Shown in pieces: positions 49,309 through 62,164 of a stretch of 64,000 nt of DNA; position 1 is the first letter of the stretch; each line of letters opens with the position of its first letter. The DNA comes from Selaginella tamariscina (lineage: Eukaryota; Streptophyta; Lycopodiopsida; Selaginellales; Selaginellaceae): assembly GCA_003024785.1 (NCBI GenBank), contig PUQB01000329.1:62001-126000 (forward strand), written 5' to 3'. The notes beneath the pieces were generated by a model. The model did no database searches. It saw only the letters and a list, made by a program, of their open reading frames with translations, and was not told where the DNA came from. The position numbers were made by a program, and so were the translations under genes.

Positions 49309-52300
49309 CACACTCCTTACTTTTGAAAATGTCAACATCCTTGTTGACGTCCAACTCCAAGACTAGATAATGTTAAAGAAAACTAGTCAAAATTAACATA
49401 TCACTCTATGCGGAGTCAACCAAAAGTTCACATAATTTTTATTACCCCCTTTGCATTATACAAAACCAAGTATTTTAGAACCGTTGTTCACTGAGTTGTA
49501 AACTTAGCAGCCGAAGCCGCCACCTGCGACATGAAGTCACTTGGAGACCTTTTGCACATCTGCAAAGTATATCACCCGATGCAGCCAACATGGTTAATTT
49601 CTTTACTTAACTAGAATTTATATTGGAAGCTTCTAGTTAGTGTTACTGCTGGCCCCTTGGTTAATAAGAAATAAAGCCTCACTTTATTTATGAATAATAA
49701 TGTTATTGACGACCTTGTTGTCTTAGTGCACAACAAGCACTTTGAGTTCATCTCAAATGCTTAACCCAACGCATTCGTGTTTCTTGGAATTTCTAATGGT
49801 TCCACATGTTATGGTATTGTAGCCTCACATTTCTGCATCCCTCGGTGTTTCTCATTACCCCTTTACACAAGGGTCTGCTACTATACCTATCCCTCGTTAA
49901 TATATAACTACGCAAGACTAGGTATGAGACTTTTATCGGAATCAAGCTCTTTTCCAATATAAGAGTATTATTCGTAAAACCATGTTCTTTGTAAAAATGT
50001 CAATTTAGCCTGAGGCGATCACATATACGCATGGCTGTACACATGTATACAACAAGGTCATGCCAACTTGCCAACTGCCATTCACTTGGTGTGTTATTAA
50101 ATTGAGTCAAATCTGCGACTAAGTACTACTATTCATCTTTCACAACTCAACCAATTCCATATAAGCTAACATACCTTTCTTAAAAACCATTGTGAAAACC
50201 AGGAAATTCAACCCATCTTTAGTGCCTTAATCGGCGATCTTTAGATAGCATGTGTCTTAATTGACACTCTCATTGTTCTTATTCAGCAAAGAGCACATCA
50301 TACTAAATGATATTCAATAATTTCTAACTCTTTATTTTACTAAGTTCAAAATACTGAATTTCAAAACTTAGTTTACTTAGAATACCACATGCCTTCATAA
50401 TATTATATCCATTTTCAACTCTCAAATTAATTATGTAAATGTCCCCTAACATTATACAAAGTATAACATTAAATCCACTAATTTGAACAACTAGTGTTTT
50501 TGACAAGCAATTTTAAACTAATCCTTATTCCATAAACAATTATAATTTTAATATTGATACTCTTGAACGGATAACAATCATTTTAATGTTCAAATTTCAA
50601 GTTTCATACTAGTTGTTACATTAACGGATATGACTTTACAATCATATCAATTTATCAAAATGCAAGAACTATAATATGTACATGGTTTTAATTTATATGA
50701 ACTGAACTTTAATTTTAAGATGGAAATATAATGATACTTCAGTATTCTGAAGAACTGTTCAGAGACAAAAAGGGATTATGAATTAGTTTTCAATTTATCT
50801 AACTGATTTAGTAAGATATTATTTTTCACACTAATGTTATCATGACATTGAAGTGCCACACTAACTTTATGTTTCAATTATATATCATAATTTAGGAGAT
50901 CTCCCCAAACATGAATAAAATATCTAGTTTAGTACGTCGAACTAAGATACACTATTCATTCTAAACACCTAGCAATTCACAAAGTATCAGATTGCTCCTC
51001 AAGTAATGTATTAGAAACGCTTCATTTCTCAACTAACTTGAAAATACGTTTCAAGTTATTATACTAAGGTAATGTCTTACCAAAGTGTTGAACTCAGATT
51101 TGCTTGAGTCTTTATATTTCATGATTATGACCACCTCATGTGATCATAACCAAGTCTTAATATTGAGCGTTCCAAACTCAATATTCAAGAGATATTATAT
51201 CATACTTTGCAAGTCATTTATAACCAATTTTAGAAAGATTGTCACAAATACTTTCAAAGTCTAGAATATAAATATTTTAACATATAAGGTGATAGAAAAC
51301 CTCATATTTTCTTATTGGATATTGGACTATACGCTAAGAACATTATATCATAATCATCAAGAAGGGAGACCATCTTCTTGAGCTAAATTAAGCAACTCTT
51401 CTTTGCACTTACATGGAAATTAAACCGAACTCAAGGAACACCATCAAGTCTTGAATCAAGAAAAGTTTTACTTTTCTATATTTTAAAGGATTGAAGATAT
51501 ATACTTTATATGTTTTTTAAGTGCTCACATTTGTGATTATGATGCAAAGTCAAGAAACCGTCTTTTTTGAATAATCGTATTCGATTCTAAAATGAAATTG
51601 ATATTGAAACCCAATATAAACTTTTAATTCTTATTGAATACCGATTATCTAAGGAGGTACATGCACTTAAACCTTCAAAATGTATACCCGACTATTACTA
51701 GCTCATTGATAATTTTCAACATAATTTATCAAACTTATTAAGTTTCCTTACTTAGTCGATAAGCAAAGTGAAGAACCCTAAATTGCTCTTCTTAGCCAAG
51801 GAATCACCCTTATTTAAGAGCTTATCCTCACATTGCAAACAATGTTACATTTCAAGATCAAAGAGTTAACAATGAAAATGCATAAGTGTGTGTCAAAAGC
51901 CTTCACTATGTAAGTTCTTCATTACTAAAAAAAAACTAAAAATGTAAACATATGTTTTCAACATTCTTGTTTTTGGTAGATCATGCCATCTACCCCAAAA
52001 CTGTATCAATAAGGATGTAACATTAAACTCATCTACTACCAAAAGCTATTATTCATCTTATTCTCATAATCCCACATGAGACAACTTCATAATCAAGTTA
52101 GTTGAGCTAACTAACTTGAATATAAAGTGCATGCTTACAACTAATTAAGGTTTCAAGTTGTACATGTTCAAATCAAGTGAATTGAACTTAGTAAACTATT
52201 CCACTTAGTGTTACTTGCAGCTAGTGTCATCAAAACATTGCGAACATCGAACAATATTTTGATTACATTAAATTTTGAACCATATTCATCATATGCTAAT

Positions 52301-54268
52301 ATTCGATTTTCTGTTGTACTGTAAGTTCATCACCATAGTTTGCTTCTTGAGTTACACTCTCAAAAACATGCACTATAATGAGAACTTATTTTACAACTTT
52401 TGTCAAATGTAGTGTTCACTCTTATGTTTGAATATGCCCTTTTTTGAAGTCAAAGACACACATTTGAACATAATTCTTTCCTCGTTTGAACATTATTGCT
52501 GAAATTTGATAATGAATCGACCTAAGCCAAAAATCAACGAACATTGTTTGTTTTCAAATCATGTGTTATCCCAAATTTGAACACTTTAAAGAAAATACAA
52601 AAAAATAAAATCAATAATGTGTAAACTTGGCATATCACACGATCCACTTCACAAGACTTAGTTTGTAAGCCAGAACAAACTAACACGACATGTCTTGTGG
52701 AAGTATATAGTAAAGTAACTTGAACAACCATAAGGTAAAGTAACCTGGTCAACCATAAGGTAAAGTAACCTGGCATACAACTTAAAAGTTGCCTTCCAAG
52801 TGCTACCTTCGACATTAAAGTCCATAACCACACCCACTTACCAAGTAGGTGTTCCCTAAAGAGTTATATATCTCAGGACCAACTCTTTACACAGAATTCA
52901 GACATGTTTATCGAAAGTGATAGAGTACTTTAAGAATTTAGAACTAACTAAACCCTAAAACACACTACACTTTAGGCAATCCTACTGACCGTAGAGAATA
53001 AGCTTCGTTATCAATTGTCAGAGTTTTAACTCAAAGGGCCAACATGTGGCAACATGTGACTGTTAAGTGGCCATCCGGCGTCATCACCTTGGATGAGCAA
53101 TACTAAGTCTTCTAAGATGACCTCAAGAGTCTGACTCAGATGCCTAATTAGGCAGAAGGCTTAGTCCTACTTTAAGTCCCTTAAACTAACTATCCCCCGA
53201 ACCCTAGAGAATAACCTGAGTAGACTTTAAGATTCTTTCCCAATAAACCTAGACAGGCTCATGCCCTAACCTTATCAAGGAGATGTGCCTTACACATACC
53301 CCGTGACAGAGCTAAGGCATCGTCACTTACCCCTTGAAAAATCACCCTCATCCGGGCGTACAACCTCTTTAGGGCAACAAGGGGTACCTTGAACCACAAC
53401 TAACCCTTGAGGATTTGAGTGGCCAAGTCATACCCTAAACTTAGGGCTAGTACTTAGTGAGGACACAAGTGTGCGTCATAGGCAAACACGAGTGTTCTGC
53501 TAAGCAAACTCCTCAAGCCAAAGCACACCTAGTTCCGAGACCTAACCTCCCTTGAGCTTATGCCCAAGACTTAGCACCTTAGTGCGAGCACAAGCATGCC
53601 TGTTTGTTAGAGTATTCAACCCCTTGGTGACAAACCCATGACACAACCTCAAAGGGCGTGCCTTAGGCATTGTATTGTGTGCCATCTAAATTAATGCCAC
53701 ATGAAGATGTGACATTGTTTCCCAGATATGGGCTATCATGCCATAGCCCCTTGGATTCAACAGTTGCACTAGGTGCCACGAATGCGGCTCTCAATGCCAA
53801 CTCTAGAACCCTTTGTTATCCCTCAGGAACTCCATAAAAAAACCCTATCAATTAAGAACCCACGACCACAGTTTAAACAAGGACACGAACATGCCCTGCT
53901 TAGCTGTGAGTGTTGCTCTTAACTTGATGTGGAGGAGGAGGCTAGAGACAAGCCTCAACCTCTGACCCTTGGAACGTGCATTCCGACAAGACCTTCTAAG
54001 CATAGATTTGTCAACGTCAACCCCGAAGTGGGACGTACCCATGTTATCTGGAAGTTAGGGCGGCACAATAGAGGGTTGTACTTTAACGACACAAACTAAA
54101 GCTTGCATCGGCATAAGAGCAACGAACTTAGTTATGAACTTAGTTATGAACTTAGGAACTCTCCTACATTTCCTATTTACATAAGTGGGCTGACACGGAA
54201 TCTCATTCCCAGAGGGAATATACTTGGTGAGTTAATTAATGACTCATTGACCCTAAACCCTAACTTGA
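49309..54268. other. Non-coding interior between the direct repeats
   Basis: About 5 kb without any long frame or recognisable protein, and less AT-rich than the gene-free DNA to the left. It could be the interior of a large non-autonomous retrotransposon derivative. A 25-bp triplication (TAAAGTAACCTGG) lies at 52711-52774. Confidence 0.5.
52711..52774. repeat. 25-bp tandem repeat, 2.5 units
   Basis: TAAAGTAACYTGG...ACCATAAGG begins at 52711, 52736 and 52761. Confidence 0.85.
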
Positions 54269-54556
54269 GGGTTTAGGGCGTGGGCAACCCTAGGGTGTTT
54301 CTACACATATTTAACATGCCGAACTCACCCAAAAACCTAATCGAGACATGGAAAACTAGGGTAAAAGTTTTCTAGTTGGAAGTGTTAGCTTCGCCTAGAG
54401 TTTCTTGCAAATACCTAATGACACCCGACTAGACCATCACTAGATATCCAAGTGTACTAAGTGGGCCTGTTTCTTCTACACTTAGGGCTTATCAACATAA
54501 TTCAGTATGTAACAATAGTCAACGTCCAAAGTAAAAAGTCATAATAAAAACTATGA
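54269..54556. repeat. ~300-bp direct repeat, right copy (candidate LTR)
   Basis: See 49004-49308. The flanks of the two copies are unrelated, so the repeat ends sharply at both sides. Confidence 0.75.
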
Positions 54557-54629
54557 TATGTTCGGTCCTTGACCATACGAATTAGGATATGTGGCTTCCA
54601 TATCTCTAATTCGCTTATGTTTCAACCCC

Positions 54630-55126
54630 TCACAAGTCAACGGGGATTTCCCCATTTAAAGATTTGTATGGTCATGAACTCGTGTTGCCGCCAGCAATTG
54701 GCATTACTCCTCAAGAGGCATGGTATATGGATGGGCATATGTGGTTAGAGCATTTGAACCAAGTCCTTCCTCTGTTGTATACTCAAGATGGAGAACAGTT
54801 AGCCCAAGCACAAGAGTATCAACATCAGACTTACAATAAACAACATCAAATGCCACCCAATATCAAGTAAGAGATTTGGTTCACATTAAGTTTTCGAGGC
54901 TAGGGATCAAATACATGAGCAAGGTTTCAGCCGCTATGGATTGGGCCATAGAGTGTTAAAGAACAGTTGGGGACACAAGTGTATCACTTAAAGCGTCGTG
55001 ATGGCATTCAGGAGTCACAACAGGTCACTCATGTGTGTCAACTACTACCATTCCACCATTGAACACTCATCTAAGGAGGAGGACAACCTTGATAGGTAGA
55101 TGTCACGTCTTGAGAGGGGGATGATA
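54630..55126 (+). pseudogene. Ty3/gypsy integrase C-terminal remnant
   Basis: SPFKDLYGHELVLPPAIGIT matches the TPFxxLYGR motif near the end of gypsy integrases. It is followed by EHLNQVLPLLYTQDGEQLAQ and QAQEYQHQTYNKQHQ, the usual helical AQxxMKxxAD-like stretch. The frame ends at 54870. Further scraps of the chromodomain-side region follow, then a purine tract GAGAGGGGGA ending at 55126. Confidence 0.75.
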
Positions 55127-55440
55127 TAAGATTCCATGGTATATATGCAATATATACACCACATAGACTCCGCCACAAAGGCGCCATTTGGCACTAGGAT
55201 CTAGGCACACTAAAATTTTAGGAAATAGCTAATCTGGGCACCAAGATTTACCAAGCGCCAGGTGCGCTAACATTGGCATGGACACTTAGTATAAATGCCT
55301 TATATGAGTCAAACCTAATTAATTCATATTTGGTATTCGCACATCTCTCAACATCATATACATATTATAAATATTTAAAATGTATAAATATATAAAGAGT
55401 TCTATTTTTTTATTTTCTCACTATGTAACTCTTGAACCAT
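55127..55440 (+). mobile_element. Candidate 3' LTR following the gypsy remnant
   Basis: Begins TGATATAAGATTCC directly after the polypurine-like tract and has a TATA-like TAGTATAAATGCC at 55289-55301. The right end is not resolved, and no partner LTR with this sequence is in the window. Confidence 0.5.
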
Positions 55441-55475
55441 AGTCTCCCAATAGTCGACCACATGCTTATATAGTT

Positions 55476-57726
55476 CTAAGTAACTAGTTGCCTTATTAAA
55501 ATTCTTTGACATCGATTTTGAACCCATGCCACATATTTTTTGATGCCATCAATAATAACCTCTTGTTCCTTGAGCTGGGCACTCAATGGAATAGGGTCTG
55601 GTTGTCCTTCTAGGAGAAGTGGCTTCCCATCCTCTCCACTTTTGAACAGCATTAAGCCCTCTTTCGGTAACCACTCCTGCTCTAATGGCCGTAACTTGTA
55701 CTGCATAATAGGTATACCATCTTTTATGGAGAAAAAGAATTGTATCGGCACAAGGTGACCAACTAAAGAATCACTCCCCTCTTTTATATACTCCTTGAGA
55801 AACTTTTTAAAGTTTGCACCTCAGTCACAAGCAAAGCACAACTTTTTTTGGAGATGCAATCTTCAAAAAGATCCATCATATGCGGTAAGGTAAGTGCACT
55901 TGTCTTTTTGTACAGCTGAAGACCTTGCTGAAGAAAGCATCAATATCTTCATGAGTGTGACCAACCATAAGGAAACTGAGCGTGATTGTCTTAAACACAC
56001 CTTTGGCAACAAGCATTAACAAGTATGCTAGCACATCTCTAGAAAATAAAAGTAAGTATGAGCTTGAGAAACCCTTAAGTAAAATGATTTACCTATTTTT
56101 GTAAAAGCAAATGACGAGGAAGCTTATTTGATGTTGAGGACACATGTACACTATTTGAGCTAGATCCCTCTACTGAACCAGAACTCTCAACAGGCCCATC
56201 TATTTTTTGTGTAGGCTGCTGACAATGCCTCTCATATTCCCAAGTAGCCTCAAGTGTAGACGTGTTCATGAGAGCATTATGTAAAGGTTGAAGGTGTTGT
56301 TTCTTCACTTTGAGATCACTAATAGGACTTGTTTGTGAGTGGGCTTCAAGGTTTCTAAAACACATGGCCAACGACCCAATAGTGAAATTGGAGTCGCTAG
56401 ACCAATGTGGAAGTGAAAAGTGTCCATATGACTCACAACCGTGTCCATGTGTTAGCACACATGTCAATAAAATAGAAGTTTCATGACATTTCCAAGGCAC
56501 TTTGGTGTTGTAACGAGCTTTGGAATGTTGGTCTTTAAATGATCCATCTTGTCATGGATCAAGCACAAGTACTCTGATGGGGTGACACAGAAAGCATGTG
56601 GTGTGCATAGTACTGAGACCAACAAGTTTGTTGTCCAATCATGTGGGACTCCAAGTGATCTCCACCAAGGTTTTTGCACAAGCCTCTGCAGCCTTCAATG
56701 ATGTCAAGTGTCACACTTGGAAAAGTTAAAGTGTTTTGCAATCTCCACATCCTTAAAATGAGTATTCCATATGTTGTTGAAGGTACCATTGCAGATTGCT
56801 TGAAGCCCCATCAAACTGAGGCACTTGTTCACATATTCACACTGCTTCAATTGAGTGTAAATTGAAGGCAAAACCTTGAGATTTTCCCTGACCCCTGCAT
56901 TTGTGGTTCAGCATTTGTGAGGCATGATCCTGTCTGCATTTGCTTCTACAAAGCCTTGAGTATCTCTATGGCTACCATAATGTGAGAGTGGGTTTTGACC
57001 AAGCGAGTGTTCCTATGTACTGAGGTTCGCGCTCCATCTAGCCATTCATCCCTCCGACGGTAAAACGTGGTCTTGGGATCCCATATATAGTGTACCAAGC
57101 TTTGAAGCAGATGGCCACCTTATTAAAACCATGGATGTACTCTAATAATATGTGTTCGAGGCCATTCCATCAATACACCTAGTTAGTAAGCATATACAAA
57201 CTCATGCCTTTGCTTTTGGTGAGCATACGAAAGACATGTCTACATTGGGTAATTTCATTCTGATCTACCATTTGACAACACTTCTTCTGCAGCAGTCAAT
57301 CGTGGCAATGCTCATAACACTTTTGGAAGATGTAGAATCCATCTTGACCCTCTTACCGAAACTTGCAAGGGAAGATCTGCAACCCATGAATCGCCTTTTT
57401 CTTACAATAGGACCAATGTAAGGGATCTCTTCAAATATGGGTTATTCTTCCAGATTGTTATTATTGAAATCCAACCCAAAATATGTTGAACCATCTTGCC
57501 GTCTTAATTCAGATGTTCGCCACCTCACAAGGGATTCAGGATGCAATGTGCCATTAGGTGAAACCTCTGTCACAACTACACCCATGAAGTCAGCCCCTAG
57601 TTTCTCTTCTGACACTACTTCCATTGAATTTATAGCTGTGATGATGCCTCTCCCAACCTCGATCTCATGAAGAAAGAGAATCACCTCATTCATCACAGCA
57701 GGCAAGCCATCATCTGGTGAACTCAT
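55476..57726 (-). pseudogene. Remnants of a second CACTA-type (Transposase_24-like) gene
   Basis: The frame 57726-57442 has VILFLHEIEVGRGIITAINS and GADFMGVVVTEVSPNGTLHP. These share VGRGII and G-V-V-V-x-V-S-P spacing with the gene at 43315-42830. Minus-strand frames at 56500-56093 and 55751-55476 may be other exons (KPLLLEGQPDPIPLSAQLKE), but these are not matched to a family. The reading frame is broken throughout. Confidence 0.45.
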
Positions 57727-58120
57727 ACTACTATTTGTTTGTGACTCTGCATATCCTGTGTCAGCCTTAACTTATTCCACAATACAGGAGAACCCTCCTT
57801 AAATTCCATTTCCAAACCTCAACATGCTTGCAAATGGTGTTCAACCATACGTACACACAAGATCCTTGGGCAATATTGTGACATGATGCATTATTATTTC
57901 AAACTTTCAAAATTCCAATGCCAACTATCTCGTTGTTCCGAAGAGACATACTTTATCTCCAATATTAAACATATTGTTCTACACATAAATAATTGTGTTA
58001 TTTATGATATCTGTTTATGCAATATTTCTAAGAAATCTGAATTGCGGGTGCTTAATAATATGCATGTGCAATAATACATAATTATGTATAAGGATAGTAT
58101 CTCATGCTTGATTAATACAA
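57727..58120. other. Intergenic DNA before the palindrome array
   Basis: Ordinary AT-rich sequence. No gene or repeat is recognised. Confidence 0.6.
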
Positions 58121-58125
58121 CTGAT

Positions 58126-58970
58126 GGGCGGGATTAATCCAGCCACGACTCCCTCCGACGAGGAACGGTCGACGGGAAAGTGGCGATGGGATTAATCCCG
58201 CCGCCACTCTTTTCAACGAGAAAGGCCGGCGGGATTAATTCCGCCGCCAACTCTACCCCTTCGGAGAGAGGCAGCAGGATTAATCCCGCCGACTCTTCCT
58301 CATCGAAAGGAGTCGGCAGCGGGATTAATTCCATCGCCGGATCTTCCTCGTCGCAGAAAGGCGGTGGGATTAATCCCGTCGCCGACTCCCTCCAATGACG
58401 AAGAGGTGGCGGGATTAATCTCGCTGCAACTCCCTCTAACGAGGAAGAGACGGCGGGATTAATCCCGTTGCAACACCCTTCCACGAGGAAGAGGCGGCGG
58501 GATTAATCCCGCCCACAACTCTCTCTGAAGCTATGATTTCCTTCGGAGAGATCTCGAGGGGGTGGCGGAATTAATCCCGCTAATGCTTTTCTGCGTCCGA
58601 AATTGATCAGCGGGATAAATCCTACTCACAAATATTTAAAACAGGGAAGTGGAGGCGAGATTAATCCCGCCACTCCTTCTCTGCCTCTTAGAATGGTTGG
58701 CAAGATTAATCCCGCCAACAACTCTTTCTAATAAATTCTGGTAACTCTTCATCTGTTGAGAGAGTTATCGGCAGGATTAATCCCGTCGCTCTTTTTCAAA
58801 GGTGGAGAAGTATTGTCCGGAATAATTCTACCATGGTTATTAAAGAGATGGTGGCGGGATTAATCCTGCCACCTCTAAGAGGCGAAAAGAAATGGCCGGA
58901 TTAATCTCACTGCCTCGGCTAATAGAGAATATTAAGTAAGAATGATGTTTAAACGGGATAAATCCTTAAC
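58126..58970. repeat. Palindrome array 1: 18 units, mostly 45-bp period
   Basis: Each unit centres on GGATTAATCC, in the best copies extended to the perfect 18-bp palindrome GGCGGGATTAATCCCGCC. Core starts: 58131, 58189, 58232, 58277, 58322, 58367, 58412, 58456, 58500, 58568, 58613, 58658, 58703, 58774, 58819, 58857, 58898, 58956. Eleven of the seventeen spacings are 43-45 bp. Spacers are of the type CCACTCCCTCCGACGAGGAAGA. Units decay towards the right end. It is GC-rich compared with both flanks. Confidence 0.95.
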
Positions 58971-61080
58971 GGAATATAATGTAATCCTAATGCATTCATA
59001 AACCCCTAAATTATGATTTTAAGAGAGAATGTAAGAAAGTGAATCTTTATAAGTATTTTTAAATTTGTTTATAATATTTACTTGTAAACAGCACTGAAGA
59101 CACCATGCTTTCCTATAAACAATAGCACTCAATTTAATGTTGCTCTTAAGCTGATCACTATCAAGAAAAAAGAAAATCTGAAGAGTGAAAATTACAGAAA
59201 TGAAGAAACCTTTGCCAGAAAAAGAACCAGATCTGAATTTGAGTGAAAAATTAAATGTATTTTCAAATTTACATGTCAAATCGACAATACTTATGTCAAA
59301 AATTCAAATTTTTTGAAAAAAACAAAAAATAAAATTTAAGATGAGTTAACACAAATAACTAACACTACTCTCCAATTCCAATGAGTGTTATAAAATTGCA
59401 TTTAATGTGATTCAAATGATTCAAGCTGTTTAATATTACAAAATTTTAGTAATTATTCTACATTCTTAATATTTCAGTATATATTATTAAGTTTATATTT
59501 ATATATATATATATATATATATACTTATACAATAAATAAATTGATATATTATTATGTATCATTTAAAATATATTCATAGTGTGTTTATTAATATTATTTT
59601 CTTAATTACTCGAGTAATTAAGTTACATTTTCTAATATTAATGGGATATTCTTTATTATTTTTTTAATATTCGAAGAATATTCCAATATTAAACCTGATT
59701 ATCATAATTAATTTAGTTAATTATTTACATTTGTATATATTAATAGGATTTTCTCAATTAATTTTTTATTATTTCAAGAATATTCCAATATTAAACCTTA
59801 TCAATATTAAATTAATTAATTATTAAAACTATATATGGCTATATATTAGATAAAATGATATATTATTATGTATAATTTAAAATATGTTCATAGTGTGTTT
59901 ATTAATATTATTTTCTTAATTATTCAATGTTTGTTTTGCACACATATATAAACACAAATTGAATCATAAATTTATATATACACATGCACACGCATTAGAA
60001 GCATTTACAGAGACACATATGCACACACATGCACAAGCCAATGAGTGGATCACAATATAGATAAAGCATCTAGCTTTGTATTTATGATATAGAGTTTAAA
60101 ACCAAAACCAAAACCAAATATTTATAATTACACACACTCTACACTGGGACTTACATATGTTTAGTGTTTAGAGTAAATAATTAGAAAAATGTGCATGCAT
60201 TTAGTTTATATTAGTATAAAGATTTTATACTAATATATATATTATGTACCATATAAAATTTAATAATAAAATATTTGCATTGGGTTTAAACCCTAAACCA
60301 AATTGGAGAGATATGTTGCTTCTTTATTGAAAACATCATGTTCAACTCATGTATGATCCATATGTACTCAGTCTGTGTGTATGTAACACATTGAATTTAC
60401 ATATATAATATGTATGTATGTCTGTGTGTATACATGTGTGTATATATATATGTGTACTAATATATGCAATGTGTACGATTTTAATTTGTTAACACTCTCT
60501 CTCTTCTCTCATACATACACACTATGCATGATTCATAATATGTAGTCTGTCTCTCTTTTCTCATACATACACACTATGCATGATCCATAATATGTACTGA
60601 TGTTACAATATTATGTACTATGTATATATGTTTGTGTATAATATGTGTATGTATATATGTACTAATATATGCAATGTGTACAAAATTAATTTTTTAACAC
60701 TCTCTCCTCTCATATATACACACCATGCATGATTCATAATATGTACTGACGTGACAATATTATGTACTATGTACGTATGTCTATGTGTATATTATATGTG
60801 TATATATATATTGCTACACGTGAAAATTTAACAGTCTCATAGACACACATATGTTAAACCGGTGTATGTGATACACCCACACACCCACGCACACACAAAT
60901 TTAAAATTATGATAATATAATGAAAGAATATTCATTTAGGATCAATATATATTTTATTCTTTTTAGGGTTTAGGTATATTCTTAAAAGGAATATTCGATT
61001 AGGGTTAATATATATTTTATTCATTTTAGGGTTGAAATATATTTTTAGGGTTTCAAGAATAAAGGCGGCGGTAGTGGATT
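58971..61080. other. AT-rich spacer with several direct repeats
   Basis: ATATATTATTATGTATNATTTA...TTATTTTCTTAATTA occurs at 59541-59612 and 59858-59925. TCAAGAATATTCCAATATTAAACC-like sequence occurs near 59670 and 59775. CATACATACACACTATGCATGA occurs near 60510, 60560 and 60715. AGGGTT motifs lie at 60965-61050. No gene is supported. Confidence 0.7.
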
Positions 61081-61651
61081 AGAACGGTTGTGCCATAGAT
61101 GTATAAATCTCTCTCAAAAAGACGTGGCGATGCAAAGTGGGGCAGTGGTGCAGTAAGGTTTGAAGGTGCATTCAAACAGGTGAAATCTCTCTCTCTCTCA
61201 CACGCACACTCTGGTGTATATTTATTTATCTATATTTACATATACATTTATATATGTGTGTATCTTAATAATAAAATTTATTTATCTATCTCTCGCACAC
61301 ACATGCACACTCCTGCATATATATATGTGTTGTGTGTGTGTGTGTATGTGTGTGTGTTGTTTATCTATATAATTTTTATTTATTTCACTCACACACGCAT
61401 ACACATGATATACATATACACATATATATATACCTAGATACATATATACATACATATATTATGTGTGTGTATATGTATAATTTTATTGATTTATTAGTTT
61501 TATCTCTCGCACACACACGCACACTCCTATAATATATATATATGTGTGTGTGTGTGTTGTGTGTGTGTGTGTTTATTTGTATAATTTTTATACACAATAT
61601 ACATATACACATATATATATACCTATATACATATACATATATATACATATA

Positions 61652-61738
<87 letters not shown>

Positions 61739-61888
61739 ATGTGTGTATCTGTATAATTAAATTTATTTAGCACACACACACGATATACATATATACATAT
61801 ACATATACATATGTGTGTGTGTATGTGTATAATTTTATTGATTTATCTATCTCTGGCACACACACACACACACATGATATACATATCC

Positions 61889-61931
<43 letters not shown>

Positions 61932-62015
61932 GTGTTTGTATTTGTATAATCTTATTGATTTTTCTATCTTTAGCACACACGCACACTCTCGTATATACAT
62001 ATACATATATGTGTG
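61081..62015. repeat. Repeated microsatellite cassettes
   Basis: The cassette TTATCTATCTCTCGCACACAC followed by GCACACTC and a TA/TG tract recurs near 61190, 61280, 61495, 61845 and 61965, joined by (TA)n, (TG)n and (TACA)n runs including (TA)n at 61678-61729. Many long open frames on both strands here are repeat artefacts. Confidence 0.9.
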
Positions 62016-62150
62016 TGCGCGGGATTAACGCCTGGGCGGCAGGATACATATACATATATTGTGTGCACGAGATTAACGCCTGGGCGGCAGGATACATATA
62101 CATATATTGTGTGTGCACGAGATTAACGCCTGGGCGGCAGGAACATATAC
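62016..62150. repeat. Three 50-bp tandem units at the edge of palindrome array 2
   Basis: GATTAACGCCTGGGCGGCAG begins at about 62022, 62072 and 62123, each followed by ATACATATACATATA. GATTAA and GGCGG recall the half-palindrome of the arrays. Confidence 0.85.
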
Positions 62151-62164
62151 ATATATTGTTTGTG

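Noticed and set aside
61180-62010. Many long open frames on both strands
   Set aside because: They are translations of CA/TG/TA microsatellites (runs of HT, CV, YI) with no complex sequence.
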